From NCBI RefSeq assembly GCF_016219575.1, contig NZ_JACRMG010000018.1, positions 62,001 to 126,000 of the forward strand: a stretch of 64,000 nt of DNA, read 5' to 3'. Under the pieces are notes generated by a model, which saw only the letters and a list, made by a program, of their open reading frames with translations, had not been told where the DNA came from and did no database searches. Every line of letters starts with the position of its first letter. The stretch's first letter is position 1. This stretch comes from Bradyrhizobium sp. (GTDB taxonomy: Bacteria > Pseudomonadota > Alphaproteobacteria > Rhizobiales > Xanthobacteraceae). A program made the translations under genes and the position numbers. This document shows, one piece after another, positions 1 through 7,621 of this stretch.

Positions 1-161
1 TTGCCGATGCCTGCCGCGCCCTGGAAGCTGCGCCACTCGAGCACGACGCCTTTGCGCAGGCACTCGGGTGCTGCCGCCGTGCGCGTGACGCGGCGCTGGG
101 TCTGCTCGACGAGCTCGTGAGCGATGAAGCTTCCGCCAGGGAAGAACAGGCGAACGCCTGA
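1..161 (+). CDS. C-terminal fragment of an unidentified protein
   Basis: An open frame enters the window from the left edge and ends in TGA at 159-161, encoding about 52 residues that end in EEQANA. Codon third positions are mostly G or C, as expected of a real gene here. The fragment is rich in Ala, Glu and Arg, is probably helical, and contains one CC pair. It converges on nnrS with only four bases between the stop codons. I do not recognise the family from this tail. The rest of the gene lies outside the window. Confidence 0.5.
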   Translation, partial: ADACRALEAAPLEHDAFAQALGCCRRARDAALGLLDELVSDEASAREEQANA

Positions 162-165
162 GCAG

Positions 166-1392
166 CTATCCGGCGCGCCGCAGCGGATCGCGGAGGCCGA
201 GCAATAGCGGCCCATAGGCCAGCGCGAAGCCCAAGAATGCGATCACCCAGGCCGTTGCCGCAACGTGCAACAGCACGCCGCTTTGCGCGGAGTGGATCAC
301 GGCACAAGTCCGCGCCACTGCCGCAACGATGATGGCCGCATAGATTGCCTGTGTCGCCACCGTAGCCGTCAGCGCATTGCCGGTATGGCCGAGCGTGGCG
401 CGGGTCATCACCGCGAGCGTCATGATACCGGCGGCGCCCGCCATCCAGGCGTGGATGCCCGCGCTGTCCTCGATGAGGCCGAAGGCGCTTGCCGCATTGA
501 GCAGGAAGCCGAGCGGGATGAAGAAATAGCCGACATGCAGGATGGTCAGGAGCCGCTCCCGCAGCGTGCGATCGCCGGCCCAGCGCGACAGCCGGACCAG
601 ATGCATCAGCCCGGCAATGCCGAGCACGGTACCCGCGATGCGACCATCCGGCGAAGCGATCCAGATCGCCAGCGCCAGTGCGCCGATGGCGACCACGATC
701 ATGTCGAAGCGGTTGAACGACACCGGCAGCCGGCCGGGATTTTCCCGCACCATCCAGTTGTGGGTGAAGCTTGGAATGATGCGGCCGCCGATCAGGGAGA
801 GCAGCATCACGACGACGGCAATGCCGATGCGGATGCCGTAGAGGGAGGCCCCGTGAAAATGCGCCTCGAGGTGAAAGGCGACGTTGCCCGCAAACAGCAG
901 CGCAACCAGGGCCACGACCTTGAGGTTGCGCCAGTTGCGCCCGGCCGCGATTTCGCGCCCGGCCGCAGCGGCGATCAGCAGCAGGAAACCCGCATCGATG
1001 AGCATCGCGACCCACCAGCCGGTCGCGGCAGAGAAGGTCACCGCGAGGCGTCCTGCGATCCACAACACGACGAGTGCCGCCAGCGGCGCACCGCGTATCG
1101 GAAGCCGCCCGGTCCAGTTCGGGATAGCCGTGAACAGGAAACCGGTGATGACGGCCGGCAGGTAGCCGTAGAGCATCTCGTGCACGTGCCAGTCGCGCGG
1201 CGCGAATGCGGAAGAAAGCGTGAGCTCGCCGTAGAACAGAGGAAGCCAGACAAGGATCGAAAGCCCCGCCTGGATCGACCCCAGCAGGAAGAACGCCCGG
1301 AAACCGTTGGCGAACAGCGGCAGGCCCTGATAGGCGCGCGAGCGGGACATGCCGCCAGGCGCATGCGGATCCGCTGCCGTCGCCGCGCTCAT
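166..1392 (-). CDS. nnrS: NnrS family haem/copper membrane protein
   Basis: A 408-residue polytopic inner-membrane protein of the NnrS family, which is expressed with nitrite and NO reductases and relieves nitric oxide stress. About twelve hydrophobic segments run from residue 30 to the end. The family-typical stretch WHVHEMLYGY lies at about 68-77, followed by a GFLFTAIPNWTGR-type segment, and further His residues sit in predicted membrane helices as expected of a haem-binding protein. It is divergent from the Crp/Fnr gene. The shared intergenic region carries a TTG-N8-CAA box at 1532-1545, 140 bases from this start codon. The ATG at 1390-1392 is the first in frame. The family call is strong; the biochemical role is known only in outline. 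Confidence 0.93.
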   Translation of the reverse strand: MSAATAADPHAPGGMSRSRAYQGLPLFANGFRAFFLLGSIQAGLSILVWLPLFYGELTLSSAFAPRDWHVHEMLYGYLPAVITGFLFTAIPNWTGRLPIRGAPLAALVVLWIAGRLAVTFSAATGWWVAMLIDAGFLLLIAAAAGREIAAGRNWRNLKVVALVALLFAGNVAFHLEAHFHGASLYGIRIGIAVVVMLLSLIGGRIIPSFTHNWMVRENPGRLPVSFNRFDMIVVAIGALALAIWIASPDGRIAGTVLGIAGLMHLVRLSRWAGDRTLRERLLTILHVGYFFIPLGFLLNAASAFGLIEDSAGIHAWMAGAAGIMTLAVMTRATLGHTGNALTATVATQAIYAAIIVAAVARTCAVIHSAQSGVLLHVAATAWVIAFLGFALAYGPLLLGLRDPLRRAG

Positions 1393-1531
1393 CTGGACGC
1401 AGCCTGTTGCGAAAGCCTGTGCAGCGCGAATGCGGCCAGCGACATCTCCTTGCGCATGTTCGATCTCCGGCGATTCCTGCCTCTGCGAGGCATTCTCGGC
1501 AATTGTCTAGGCGCGGCCGACGTGCCATGGG

Positions 1532-1545
1532 TTGAGCCAGCGCAA
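1532..1545. promoter_or_regulatory. Anaerobox (FNR/FixK/NnrR-type site) between nnrS and the Crp/Fnr gene
   Basis: TTGAGCCAGCGCAA fits the 14-base TTG-N8-CAA pattern of FNR/FixK2/NnrR sites. It lies 69 bases before the regulator start at 1614 and 140 bases before the nnrS start, so it could serve either gene. It is the least symmetric of the four boxes in this cluster. Confidence 0.55.
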
Positions 1546-1613
1546 ACTTCCGCTTGATCGAGCGGCATCGCACTCTAGACTCCGTAAAAACTTGCGCTCT
1601 GGCAGGAGGATAT

Positions 1614-2318
1614 ATGGCCACGGTCGACCCTTCGCTGGTGGCCGATCTGCCCATGTTTGCGGGCTTGTCCAGCGAGGAACTCGGCGAAATCCTGCGCGAA
1701 GCCCGCTCGGCGCGGTTCACAAGGAACAGCGAGGTCTTCTCGCAAGGCGAGGATGCGCATTCCTTCTTCCTGCTGCTGAACGGCCATGTGCGCGCCAGCA
1801 AGACCACGCCGACCGGCGAGCAGGTCGTGATGCGCTACGTCTCGCCCGGCGAGGTTTTCGGCGTCGCCCCCGCCATGGGACTGCGGCAATACCCGGCCAC
1901 GGCAACTGCAGCCGACGACAGCGTGGTGCTTGCCTGGCCGTCGGCGGCGTGGCCGCGGCTGGTGGCGAAATTTCCGGCGCTGGCCACCAACACGCTGCAG
2001 GCGGTCGGCAGCCGACTCCAGGAATCGTTCACCCGCGTGGTGGAGATGTCGACCGAGCAGGTCGAGCAGCGCGTCGCGCACACGCTGGTGCGGCTGGCCA
2101 GGCAAAGCGGCCGCCAGGTCGAGCGCGGCGTCGAGATCGACTTTCCGATCAGCCGCCAGGACATCGCACAGATGACGGGAACCACGCTGCACACCGTCAG
2201 CCGCATTCTCTCGGGCTGGGAACAGGCCGGCCTGATCGAAAGCGGTCGGCAGCGCATCGTGCTGTGCGAGCCCCAGAAAATCTACGCGCTCGCCGAGCAG
2301 AAACCCGACGAGGCGTGA
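1614..2318 (+). CDS. Crp/Fnr family transcriptional regulator, NnrR-like
   Basis: A 234-residue regulator with an N-terminal cyclic-nucleotide-binding-type beta-barrel (about 10-125), a dimerisation helix and a C-terminal winged helix-turn-helix (about 155-225). The recognition helix carries TVSR at 194-197, the SR pair of FNR-family proteins that contact TTG half-sites. There is no N-terminal cysteine cluster, so it is not an oxygen-sensing Fnr/FnrN and fits the NnrR/DNR/FixK branch. AGGAGG at 1604-1609, five bases before the ATG at 1614, decides the start; a longer frame from 1554 has no such site. It sits between nnrS and hemN, next to nirK, so NO- or low-oxygen-responsive control of the four nearby boxes is the likely job. 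The exact branch is inferred. Confidence 0.9.
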   Translation: MATVDPSLVADLPMFAGLSSEELGEILREARSARFTRNSEVFSQGEDAHSFFLLLNGHVRASKTTPTGEQVVMRYVSPGEVFGVAPAMGLRQYPATATAADDSVVLAWPSAAWPRLVAKFPALATNTLQAVGSRLQESFTRVVEMSTEQVEQRVAHTLVRLARQSGRQVERGVEIDFPISRQDIAQMTGTTLHTVSRILSGWEQAGLIESGRQRIVLCEPQKIYALAEQKPDEA

Positions 2319-2321
2319 GTT

Positions 2322-3674
2322 TCACACGGCGCGGCTGTGCAGCCGCTGCGACTGGTCGAGATGGGCGTCGAAGGCGGCAGCCACGCTGCGCACCAGGAAG
2401 CGCGAATCGGCGGGCACCGCCAGCGACGAGCCTTCGAGCTCGACAATGCCGTCGGAGACGAGATCGCGCAGCCGCGGCGCGGATTGCAGCACGGCGTCCG
2501 CCGCAGAACCGTGCCGCGCACAGATCGGATCGAGGTCGACGGCAAAGTCGCACATGATGCGTTCGATGATCTCGGCGCGCAGGCGGTCGTCGTCGGTCAG
2601 CGCATAGCCGCGCGCGGTGGCAAGCCGGCCCTGCGCCACGGCCTGCGCATAGGCAGGGATGGCGACCTCGTTCTGCACAAACCCCTGCGGCAGGCGGCCG
2701 ATTGCGCTGGCGCCGAATCCGAGCAGGATGCCGCTCTGGTCGGTGGTGTAGCCCTGGAAATTCCGCCGCAACGTGCCGGCCTTGAGCGCGCGCGCCATCG
2801 AATCCTCAGGCAGCGCGAAATGATCGAGCCCGATCTGCACATAGCCGGCGTCGCGCAGGGCCTGCGCGATCGCGCTGGACTGCTCATGCCGTACGAGGCT
2901 GTCCGGCAGCCATTCTTCCCTGATCTTCTGCTGGTGCTTCTTGAAGGACGGCACGTGCGCGTAGCCGAACACCGAGAAGCGGTCCGGGCGCAGCTCGATG
3001 GAGCGCGCGACGGTGTCCAGACACGAGGCCACCGTCTGGTGCGGCAGGCCGTAGATCAGGTCGAAATTGATGCCGGCGATGCCGGCGCGGCGCAGGCCGG
3101 TGGTTGCGGCTTCCGTTTGCTCGAAGCTCTGCATGCGATTGATGGCGCGCTGCACTTTCGGGTCGAAACTCTGCACGCCGAGGCTGGCGCGGTTGACGCC
3201 GCCGAGCGCCAGCGCCTCGATCATCGGCGCCGTCAGCGTGCGCGGGTCGATCTCGATGGCGACCTCGGCGGAAGGCGCCACGAAGAAGCAATGCCGGATC
3301 AATCCCATCAGGTCGGTGAAGGATTCCGGCGCCATGATGGTAGGCGTGCCGCCGCCGAAATGGATGTGCTCGACCCTGATGCGGCGGTCGATGTGGCGAA
3401 CCACCTGGTCGATCTCGCAGCGCAGTGCGCTTTCATAGACCGCGATCGGCTGGTCGCGCCGCGCCACCGTGGTGTGGCAACCGCAATACCAGCACATCGA
3501 CCGGCAGAACGGCACATGGAGATAGAGCGAGGCGCTGGCCTGGCGCGGGATCGCCTTCAGCCATTCGGCATAGGTGCCGGGCCCGATCGCCGGGGAGAAA
3601 TGGGGTGCTGTGGGATAGCTGGTGTAGCGCGGCAGGCGCTCCTGCCCGTAGCAAACCGCAAGATCTGGCCTCAT
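2322..3674 (-). CDS. hemN: Oxygen-independent coproporphyrinogen III oxidase (radical SAM)
   Basis: A 450-residue radical SAM enzyme that decarboxylates coproporphyrinogen III to protoporphyrinogen IX without oxygen in haem synthesis. The [4Fe-4S] motif is CRSMCWYC with Cys57, Cys61 and Cys64, followed by Cys66. SAM-binding GGGTP is at about 107-111, and the C-terminal HemN domain follows. The chosen ATG (3672-3674) has GAGG five bases upstream. An in-frame extension to 3785 would run through the anaerobox at 3762-3775, so it is rejected. The gene converges on the Crp/Fnr gene with a three-base gap and diverges from the nirK side across two anaeroboxes. Anaerobic haem supply for cytochromes and NO enzymes explains its place here. 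Confidence 0.95.
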   Translation of the reverse strand: MRPDLAVCYGQERLPRYTSYPTAPHFSPAIGPGTYAEWLKAIPRQASASLYLHVPFCRSMCWYCGCHTTVARRDQPIAVYESALRCEIDQVVRHIDRRIRVEHIHFGGGTPTIMAPESFTDLMGLIRHCFFVAPSAEVAIEIDPRTLTAPMIEALALGGVNRASLGVQSFDPKVQRAINRMQSFEQTEAATTGLRRAGIAGINFDLIYGLPHQTVASCLDTVARSIELRPDRFSVFGYAHVPSFKKHQQKIREEWLPDSLVRHEQSSAIAQALRDAGYVQIGLDHFALPEDSMARALKAGTLRRNFQGYTTDQSGILLGFGASAIGRLPQGFVQNEVAIPAYAQAVAQGRLATARGYALTDDDRLRAEIIERIMCDFAVDLDPICARHGSAADAVLQSAPRLRDLVSDGIVELEGSSLAVPADSRFLVRSVAAAFDAHLDQSQRLHSRAV

Positions 3675-3761
3675 CGCCTCGGAATTCCCGGCTGGATTGA
3701 AACGGGAACCTGACCGGCGCCCGGATGACCCCATTTCATACAAGGGACCGGCAGGGCCGAC

Positions 3762-3775
3762 TTGCGCTCGCTCAA
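3762..3775. promoter_or_regulatory. Anaerobox upstream of hemN
   Basis: TTGCGCTCGCTCAA is a TTG-N8-CAA site, 87 bases upstream of the hemN start. It is paired with a stronger box 51 bases further along (start to start), about five helical turns, so two dimers could sit on the same face of the DNA. Confidence 0.6.
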
Positions 3776-3812
3776 ACTCGGCCACGGGAACCCGGGGGCC
3801 GGCCGCAAAATC

Positions 3813-3826
3813 TTGCGCGAGCGCAA
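3813..3826. promoter_or_regulatory. Near-perfect palindromic anaerobox between hemN and the nir genes
   Basis: TTGCGCGAGCGCAA is symmetric except for its two central bases and matches the TTGCG-type FixK2/NnrR box used in Bradyrhizobium. It lies 138 bases from hemN on one side, 59 bases before the small gene at 3885 and 280 bases before the YtkA-like gene. It is a good candidate to drive the rightward small-gene transcript, hemN, or both. Confidence 0.7.
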
Positions 3827-3884
3827 GGCGGCCGGACGGGCTCCGGGCGATAAGGAGCCACCCGATAACCCGTCAGAATCGGCA

Positions 3885-4049
3885 ATGTGCTGCCAAATTC
3901 CGCCCTGCCACGACTTTCATCCGATCCGGACCAAACCGGTCGACGGCAGCGGGCCCACGACCCGGGCCTGGGCGAGCTTCGCCGCCGGCGTCGTGCTGCT
4001 GTCACTGTCGCTGGCAAGCGCGATCTGGCTTGCCGCCCGGCTCGCTTGA
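3885..4049 (+). CDS. Small single-span membrane protein, unknown
   Basis: A 54-residue frame starting at ATG 3885. The N-terminal half is Cys/His/Pro-rich (two adjacent Cys at 2-3, a third at 8, then His9 and His12). It is followed by one hydrophobic segment at about 32-52 that ends at the stop codon. The layout suggests a tail-anchored membrane protein. It starts 59 bases after the palindromic anaerobox and lies 56 bases before the YtkA-like gene. I recognise no family. The Shine-Dalgarno is weak, so the start is uncertain and the frame could be fortuitous. The Cys/His cluster beside nirK makes metal handling a possibility, by context only. Confidence 0.4.
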   Translation: MCCQIPPCHDFHPIRTKPVDGSGPTTRAWASFAAGVVLLSLSLASAIWLAARLA

Positions 4050-4105
4050 GACCCGACCCGCGGCAACGCCGCCGCGAAAACCCCGAACACTGGGAACAAC
4101 CGGCC

Positions 4106-4504
4106 ATGAACCTCATGATGCGCGGATTGACCGCGGCTGCCCTCGCGCTCGCGCTGTCGACGCTGCCTGCGCGTTCGGAAGACGACAGCTTCTTCACCCA
4201 TCTTCATACCGAGAAGGCGATGGCCAATGTGACGGTGTCGCCCGGCCGCGCCGGTCCCGTCGAAATCGAAATCCAGCTCGAGGATGCTAACGAAGCGCCG
4301 CTCGCGGCCGATGCCGTCTCGGTCACGCTGGGCAACTCCGAGAACGGCGTCGCGCCCGTCACCGTCAGCGCGACGCGAATCGGCGACGACCGCTGGATGG
4401 TGCGGATGTCGGCGCCGAAGGCGGGACGCTGGTCACTCGCGCTCGGCATCACCATCTCGGCGACCGACACGGTTAACATCGAGTCACCGATTCTACTGCG
4501 CTGA
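4106..4504 (+). CDS. Exported YtkA-like / CopD C-terminal-like protein
   Basis: A 132-residue protein with a cleavable signal peptide (hydrophobic to about residue 21, Ala-Arg-Ser before the mature end), so it is periplasmic. The mature part is one immunoglobulin-like beta domain resembling the YtkA-like domain and the C-terminal part of CopC/CopD proteins, with the VTVSPGRAGPVEIEIQL-type strand at about 36-52. Such domains accompany copper import or delivery and FixH-like accessory proteins. It lies just upstream of nirK, whose product needs two copper centres, so copper delivery to NirK is a reasonable inference but is not shown. It is preceded by the small membrane gene and separated from nirK by a region with its own anaerobox. 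Confidence 0.75.
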   Translation: MNLMMRGLTAAALALALSTLPARSEDDSFFTHLHTEKAMANVTVSPGRAGPVEIEIQLEDANEAPLAADAVSVTLGNSENGVAPVTVSATRIGDDRWMVRMSAPKAGRWSLALGITISATDTVNIESPILLR

Positions 4505-4545
4505 CCTAAGTAGGATTCCCTAAGTAGTTGCAGATCACTCGCAAG

Positions 4546-4559
4546 TTGTTTCAGCGCAA
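4546..4559. promoter_or_regulatory. Anaerobox of nirK
   Basis: TTGTTTCAGCGCAA is a TTG-N8-CAA box whose last base is 59 bases before the nirK ATG. This is the usual place for an activator site of a rhizobial nirK promoter, and the right half CAGCGCAA is strongly conserved in form. NnrR or a related FNR-family activator should bind here. Confidence 0.75.
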
Positions 4560-4618
4560 ATAATTCGACGACGAAATCAGCAAAGTGCTCCTGCAATCGA
4601 ACGCAAGGAGCAATTGCA

Positions 4619-5722
4619 ATGTTGACCCGCAGAGCCGCATTATTGAGCGCAGCCGCTGCAGCCCTGATGCTGGCTGTGTCCGCACCCGCCAAAGCCGCCG
4701 ACGACCTCAAGCTGCCGCGCCAGAAAGTCGAACTGGTCGCGCCGCCCTTCGTGCACGCGCACGAGCAGGCGACGAAGCAAGGTCCGAAGATCATCGAGTT
4801 CACGCTCACGGTCGAGGAGAAGAAGGTCGTCATCGACGAGAAAGGCACCACCTTCCAGGCCATGACTTTCAATGGCTCGATGCCGGGTCCGCTGATGGTC
4901 GTGCACGAGGGCGACTACGTCGAAGTGACGCTGGTCAACCCGGCCTCCAACTCGATGCCGCACAACGTCGATTTCCACTCCGCGACCGGCGCGCTCGGCG
5001 GCGCCGAGCTCACTCTGGTCAATCCCGGCGAACAGGTGACGCTGCGCTGGAAGGCGACGCGCACCGGCACCTTCGTCTATCACTGCGCCCCGGGCGGCCC
5101 GATGATCCCCTGGCACGTGGTGTCCGGCATGGCCGGCGCCGTGATGGTGCTGCCGCGCGAAGGGCTGACCGACGGCAAGGGCAAGCCGGTCAAGTATGAC
5201 CGCGCTTATTACATCGGCGAGTTCGACCTGTATGTGCCGCGCGACGAGAAGGGCAACTTCAAGGCCTACGACTCGCCCGGCGAATCCTACAACGACACCG
5301 TCGAGGTGATGAAGAAGCTGACGCCGACCCACGTCGTGTTCAACGGCAAGGCGGGCGCGCTGACCGGCAAGAGCGCGTTGACCTCCAAGGTCGGCGAGAC
5401 CGTGCTGATCGTGCACTCGCAGGCCAACCGCGACAGCCGTCCGCACCTGATCGGCGGCCATGGCGACCATGTCTGGGAGACCGGAAAATTCTCCAATGCG
5501 CCGGAAACGGGGCTGGAAACCTGGTTCATCCGAGGCGGCTCGGCGGGTGCTGCAACCTACAAGTTCCTGCAGCCCGGCATCTACGCCTATGTGACGCACA
5601 ATCTGATCGAGGCCGTCGAGCTCGGCGCCACCGCCCACTTCAAGGTGGAAGGCAAGTGGAACGACGATCTGATGACCCAGGTGAAGGCGCCGTCGGAAAT
5701 TCCGCCGGCCAAGACCAACTAG
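4619..5722 (+). CDS. nirK: Copper-containing nitrite reductase (NO-forming)
   Basis: A 367-residue periplasmic enzyme that reduces nitrite to nitric oxide in denitrification. The signal peptide begins LTRRAALLS and is Tat-like, ending about residue 27. Two cupredoxin domains follow with all ligands visible: type 1 copper His115, Cys156, His166, Met171; type 2 copper His120, His155, His327; catalytic Asp118 and His276. The length and the TFVYHCAPGG segment are typical of class I NirK. AAGGAG at about 4605-4610 precedes the ATG, and the anaerobox at 4546-4559 gives anaerobic control. nirV follows 71 bases downstream across a hairpin. The gene is intact. Confidence 0.97.
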   Translation: MLTRRAALLSAAAAALMLAVSAPAKAADDLKLPRQKVELVAPPFVHAHEQATKQGPKIIEFTLTVEEKKVVIDEKGTTFQAMTFNGSMPGPLMVVHEGDYVEVTLVNPASNSMPHNVDFHSATGALGGAELTLVNPGEQVTLRWKATRTGTFVYHCAPGGPMIPWHVVSGMAGAVMVLPREGLTDGKGKPVKYDRAYYIGEFDLYVPRDEKGNFKAYDSPGESYNDTVEVMKKLTPTHVVFNGKAGALTGKSALTSKVGETVLIVHSQANRDSRPHLIGGHGDHVWETGKFSNAPETGLETWFIRGGSAGAATYKFLQPGIYAYVTHNLIEAVELGATAHFKVEGKWNDDLMTQVKAPSEIPPAKTN

Positions 5723-5745
5723 AGACGAACTGAAGACCTCCTGAC

Positions 5746-5770
5746 GAGGGCGCCGCGCGCCGGCGCCCTC
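5746..5770 (+). repeat. Intercistronic hairpin between nirK and nirV
   Basis: GAGGGCGCC at 5746-5754 is perfectly complementary to GGCGCCCTC at 5762-5770, with a seven-base GC loop. No T-run follows, so it is not a classical terminator. It may protect the nirK 3' end or lower nirV expression relative to nirK. Confidence 0.6.
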
Positions 5771-5793
5771 TCGCAATCCTCGAATGCACCGCC

Positions 5794-6669
5794 ATGCTGA
5801 TCGCGTTCAAACTCAAGCTTGCTCTCGCCTGCGTCGCCGGACTTGCCGGCCCGCTTGCGGTTGCACCCCTCCTGTCCGATGCCGGAATTCGCGGCGGCGC
5901 TGACGGCACCGGACAGGCGATCGTGGAGGTGCGCGCCGGCAACGTGTCCTACCGCGTTGCCGGCGACTTCACGCGCAATGGCAGGCAGGCGGCGGCGCCA
6001 TTGCGGCACATCACGTTCCAAGAGCCGCTTGCCATCATGAAACATCAGGTCAGCTCGGCCGACTATCAGGCCTGCGTCGATGCCGGTGCCTGCCGCTCGC
6101 TCGATCGCGGCGTCGTCATCGCCCCCGATCGCCCCGCGGTGCAGGTGAGCTGGCACGATGCCAACGCCTATGCCGGCTGGCTCTCGCGCAAGACCGGCGA
6201 GCATTACCGCCTGCCGACCGACGAGGAGTGGGCATTCGCGGCGGGCAGCAGGTTCAGCGATGACGGCCTGCCGGTCGACAATGACGATCCGTCAAAGCGC
6301 TGGATTGCGCGCTACGAGCGCGAGTCCGAGCGCAAGCCCGGCGGCGGCGACGTACGCGCCTTCGGCAGCTTCGGCATCAACGAGAACGGGCTCGCCGACC
6401 TCGCCGGCAATGTCTGGGAATGGACCTCGACCTGCTTCACCCGTCACCGGCTCGACGATGCCGGGGAGACGGTATCGGCGAGGTCGAATTGCGGCGTCCG
6501 CGTCGTCCAGGGCCAGCACCGCTCCTATGTGACCGATTTCATTCGCGACGCCCGCGCCGGCGGCTGCGCGGCCGGCGTGCCGCCGGACAATCTCGGCTTC
6601 CGCCTGGTGCGGGAGCCGCAGTCCTGGGTCTCGGCCGTCGCCAAGGCGCTGCATATCGCCCGCGGCTAG
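5794..6669 (+). CDS. nirV: NirV, formylglycine-generating-enzyme-like protein
   Basis: A 291-residue protein with an N-terminal hydrophobic export or anchor segment (about 5-27) and an FGE-sulfatase/SUMF1 fold. Visible fold motifs are RLPTDEEW followed by AFAAG, NENGLADLAGNVWEW near the middle, and the closing NLGFRLVRE. It also has several cysteines of a secreted protein. NirV regularly follows nirK in rhizobia and is thought to help nitrite reductase function or maturation; its exact activity is unsettled. The formylglycine-generating cysteine pair is not evident to me, so catalysis should not be assumed. It is probably co-transcribed with nirK. Confidence 0.9.
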   Translation: MLIAFKLKLALACVAGLAGPLAVAPLLSDAGIRGGADGTGQAIVEVRAGNVSYRVAGDFTRNGRQAAAPLRHITFQEPLAIMKHQVSSADYQACVDAGACRSLDRGVVIAPDRPAVQVSWHDANAYAGWLSRKTGEHYRLPTDEEWAFAAGSRFSDDGLPVDNDDPSKRWIARYERESERKPGGGDVRAFGSFGINENGLADLAGNVWEWTSTCFTRHRLDDAGETVSARSNCGVRVVQGQHRSYVTDFIRDARAGGCAAGVPPDNLGFRLVREPQSWVSAVAKALHIARG

Positions 6670-6793
6670 CCACTTCCGTGCCCCTGCCACGCGGCCTGCG
6701 AAAATAGGCCGCGCTGAAATCCCCATTTCCGGTACGTTTCTTGTATGCATGTGGCGTGTATGCGCCCCTGCGCGGCTATTTTTTGAGCATTCG

Positions 6794-7621
6794 ATGCGCT
6801 GTCTGGTTGTTGCCGACCTGCACTATTCCCTGCCGCAGTTTGACTGGCTGCTTGCGGCTGCGCCTCAGTTCGATCTCGTGATCTTTGCCGGCGACGCGCT
6901 CGACGTCGGCTCGTTCGTGGATTTCCGCGCCCAGATCGTGGTGGTGAAGAAGTATCTTTCGCTGCTGTCAGGGATCACCAAGGTGATCCTCTGCTCCGGC
7001 AATCACGATCTCGACGAGCGCAGCGCGGAAGGCGAGAAGATCGCGCGCTGGATCGGCGACGTGCGAGAACTCGGAATCGCCTGCGACGGCGACAGAATCG
7101 AAATCGGCGATACGCTCTTCACGGTATGCCCGTGGTGGGACGGGCCCTCGGTCAAGCAGGGGCTGGAGGAGCAATTGCGGGCGGACTCGGCGAGGCGCGG
7201 CCAGCGCTGGATCTGGGTGCATCATGCGCCGCCTGCGAATTCGCCGACCAGTTGGGGCGGCAAACGCTTCTTCGGCGACGTCGACCTCGTGCAATGGATC
7301 ACGCACTACCAGCCCGAAATGGTGATCTCCGGCCACGTGCATCAATCGCCCTTCATCACCGACGGCTCGTGGTACGACAGGCTTGGCGATACCTGGGTGT
7401 TCAATAGCGGCCTGCAGCCCGGCCGGCCGCCGGTCTATATCGTGCTCGACATCGACGAGGCCAAGGCGTTCTGGCTGCCCGCGGGCGATGCGCGATACAT
7501 TGACCTCACGGCGCCGCTAAAGCGTCCCGCGCTGCCGATCGTGCAGCCGCCGCCCTGGCTCATATCCTTGGATCAGATTGCCGATCCGATCCTGGCGAAA
7601 CCTCCGACGGCGGCAGGTTGA
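6794..7621 (+). CDS. Calcineurin-like metallophosphoesterase
   Basis: A 275-residue cytoplasmic phosphoesterase. The five metal-binding blocks are in order: DLH at 8-10, GDALDVG near 38, CSGNHDLDE near 72, HHAPP near 145, and SGHVHQSP near 180. No signal peptide is present, and the substrate cannot be read from the sequence. I take the ATG at 6794 because homologous blocks begin directly after it; an extension to 6749 adds only a Cys/Phe-rich stretch. The last 62 bases overlap the 3' end of the convergent cyclic-nucleotide-binding gene. Confidence 0.88.
   Translation: MRCLVVADLHYSLPQFDWLLAAAPQFDLVIFAGDALDVGSFVDFRAQIVVVKKYLSLLSGITKVILCSGNHDLDERSAEGEKIARWIGDVRELGIACDGDRIEIGDTLFTVCPWWDGPSVKQGLEEQLRADSARRGQRWIWVHHAPPANSPTSWGGKRFFGDVDLVQWITHYQPEMVISGHVHQSPFITDGSWYDRLGDTWVFNSGLQPGRPPVYIVLDIDEAKAFWLPAGDARYIDLTAPLKRPALPIVQPPPWLISLDQIADPILAKPPTAAG

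Noticed and set aside
265..1557. Long open frame on the plus strand opposite nnrS
   Set aside because: It is the antisense shadow of nnrS: charged, repetitive Arg/His/Asp composition and no domain. High GC leaves such frames open.
2337..3713. 458-residue plus-strand frame opposite hemN
   Set aside because: Antisense shadow of hemN, whose radical SAM motifs are clear on the minus strand.
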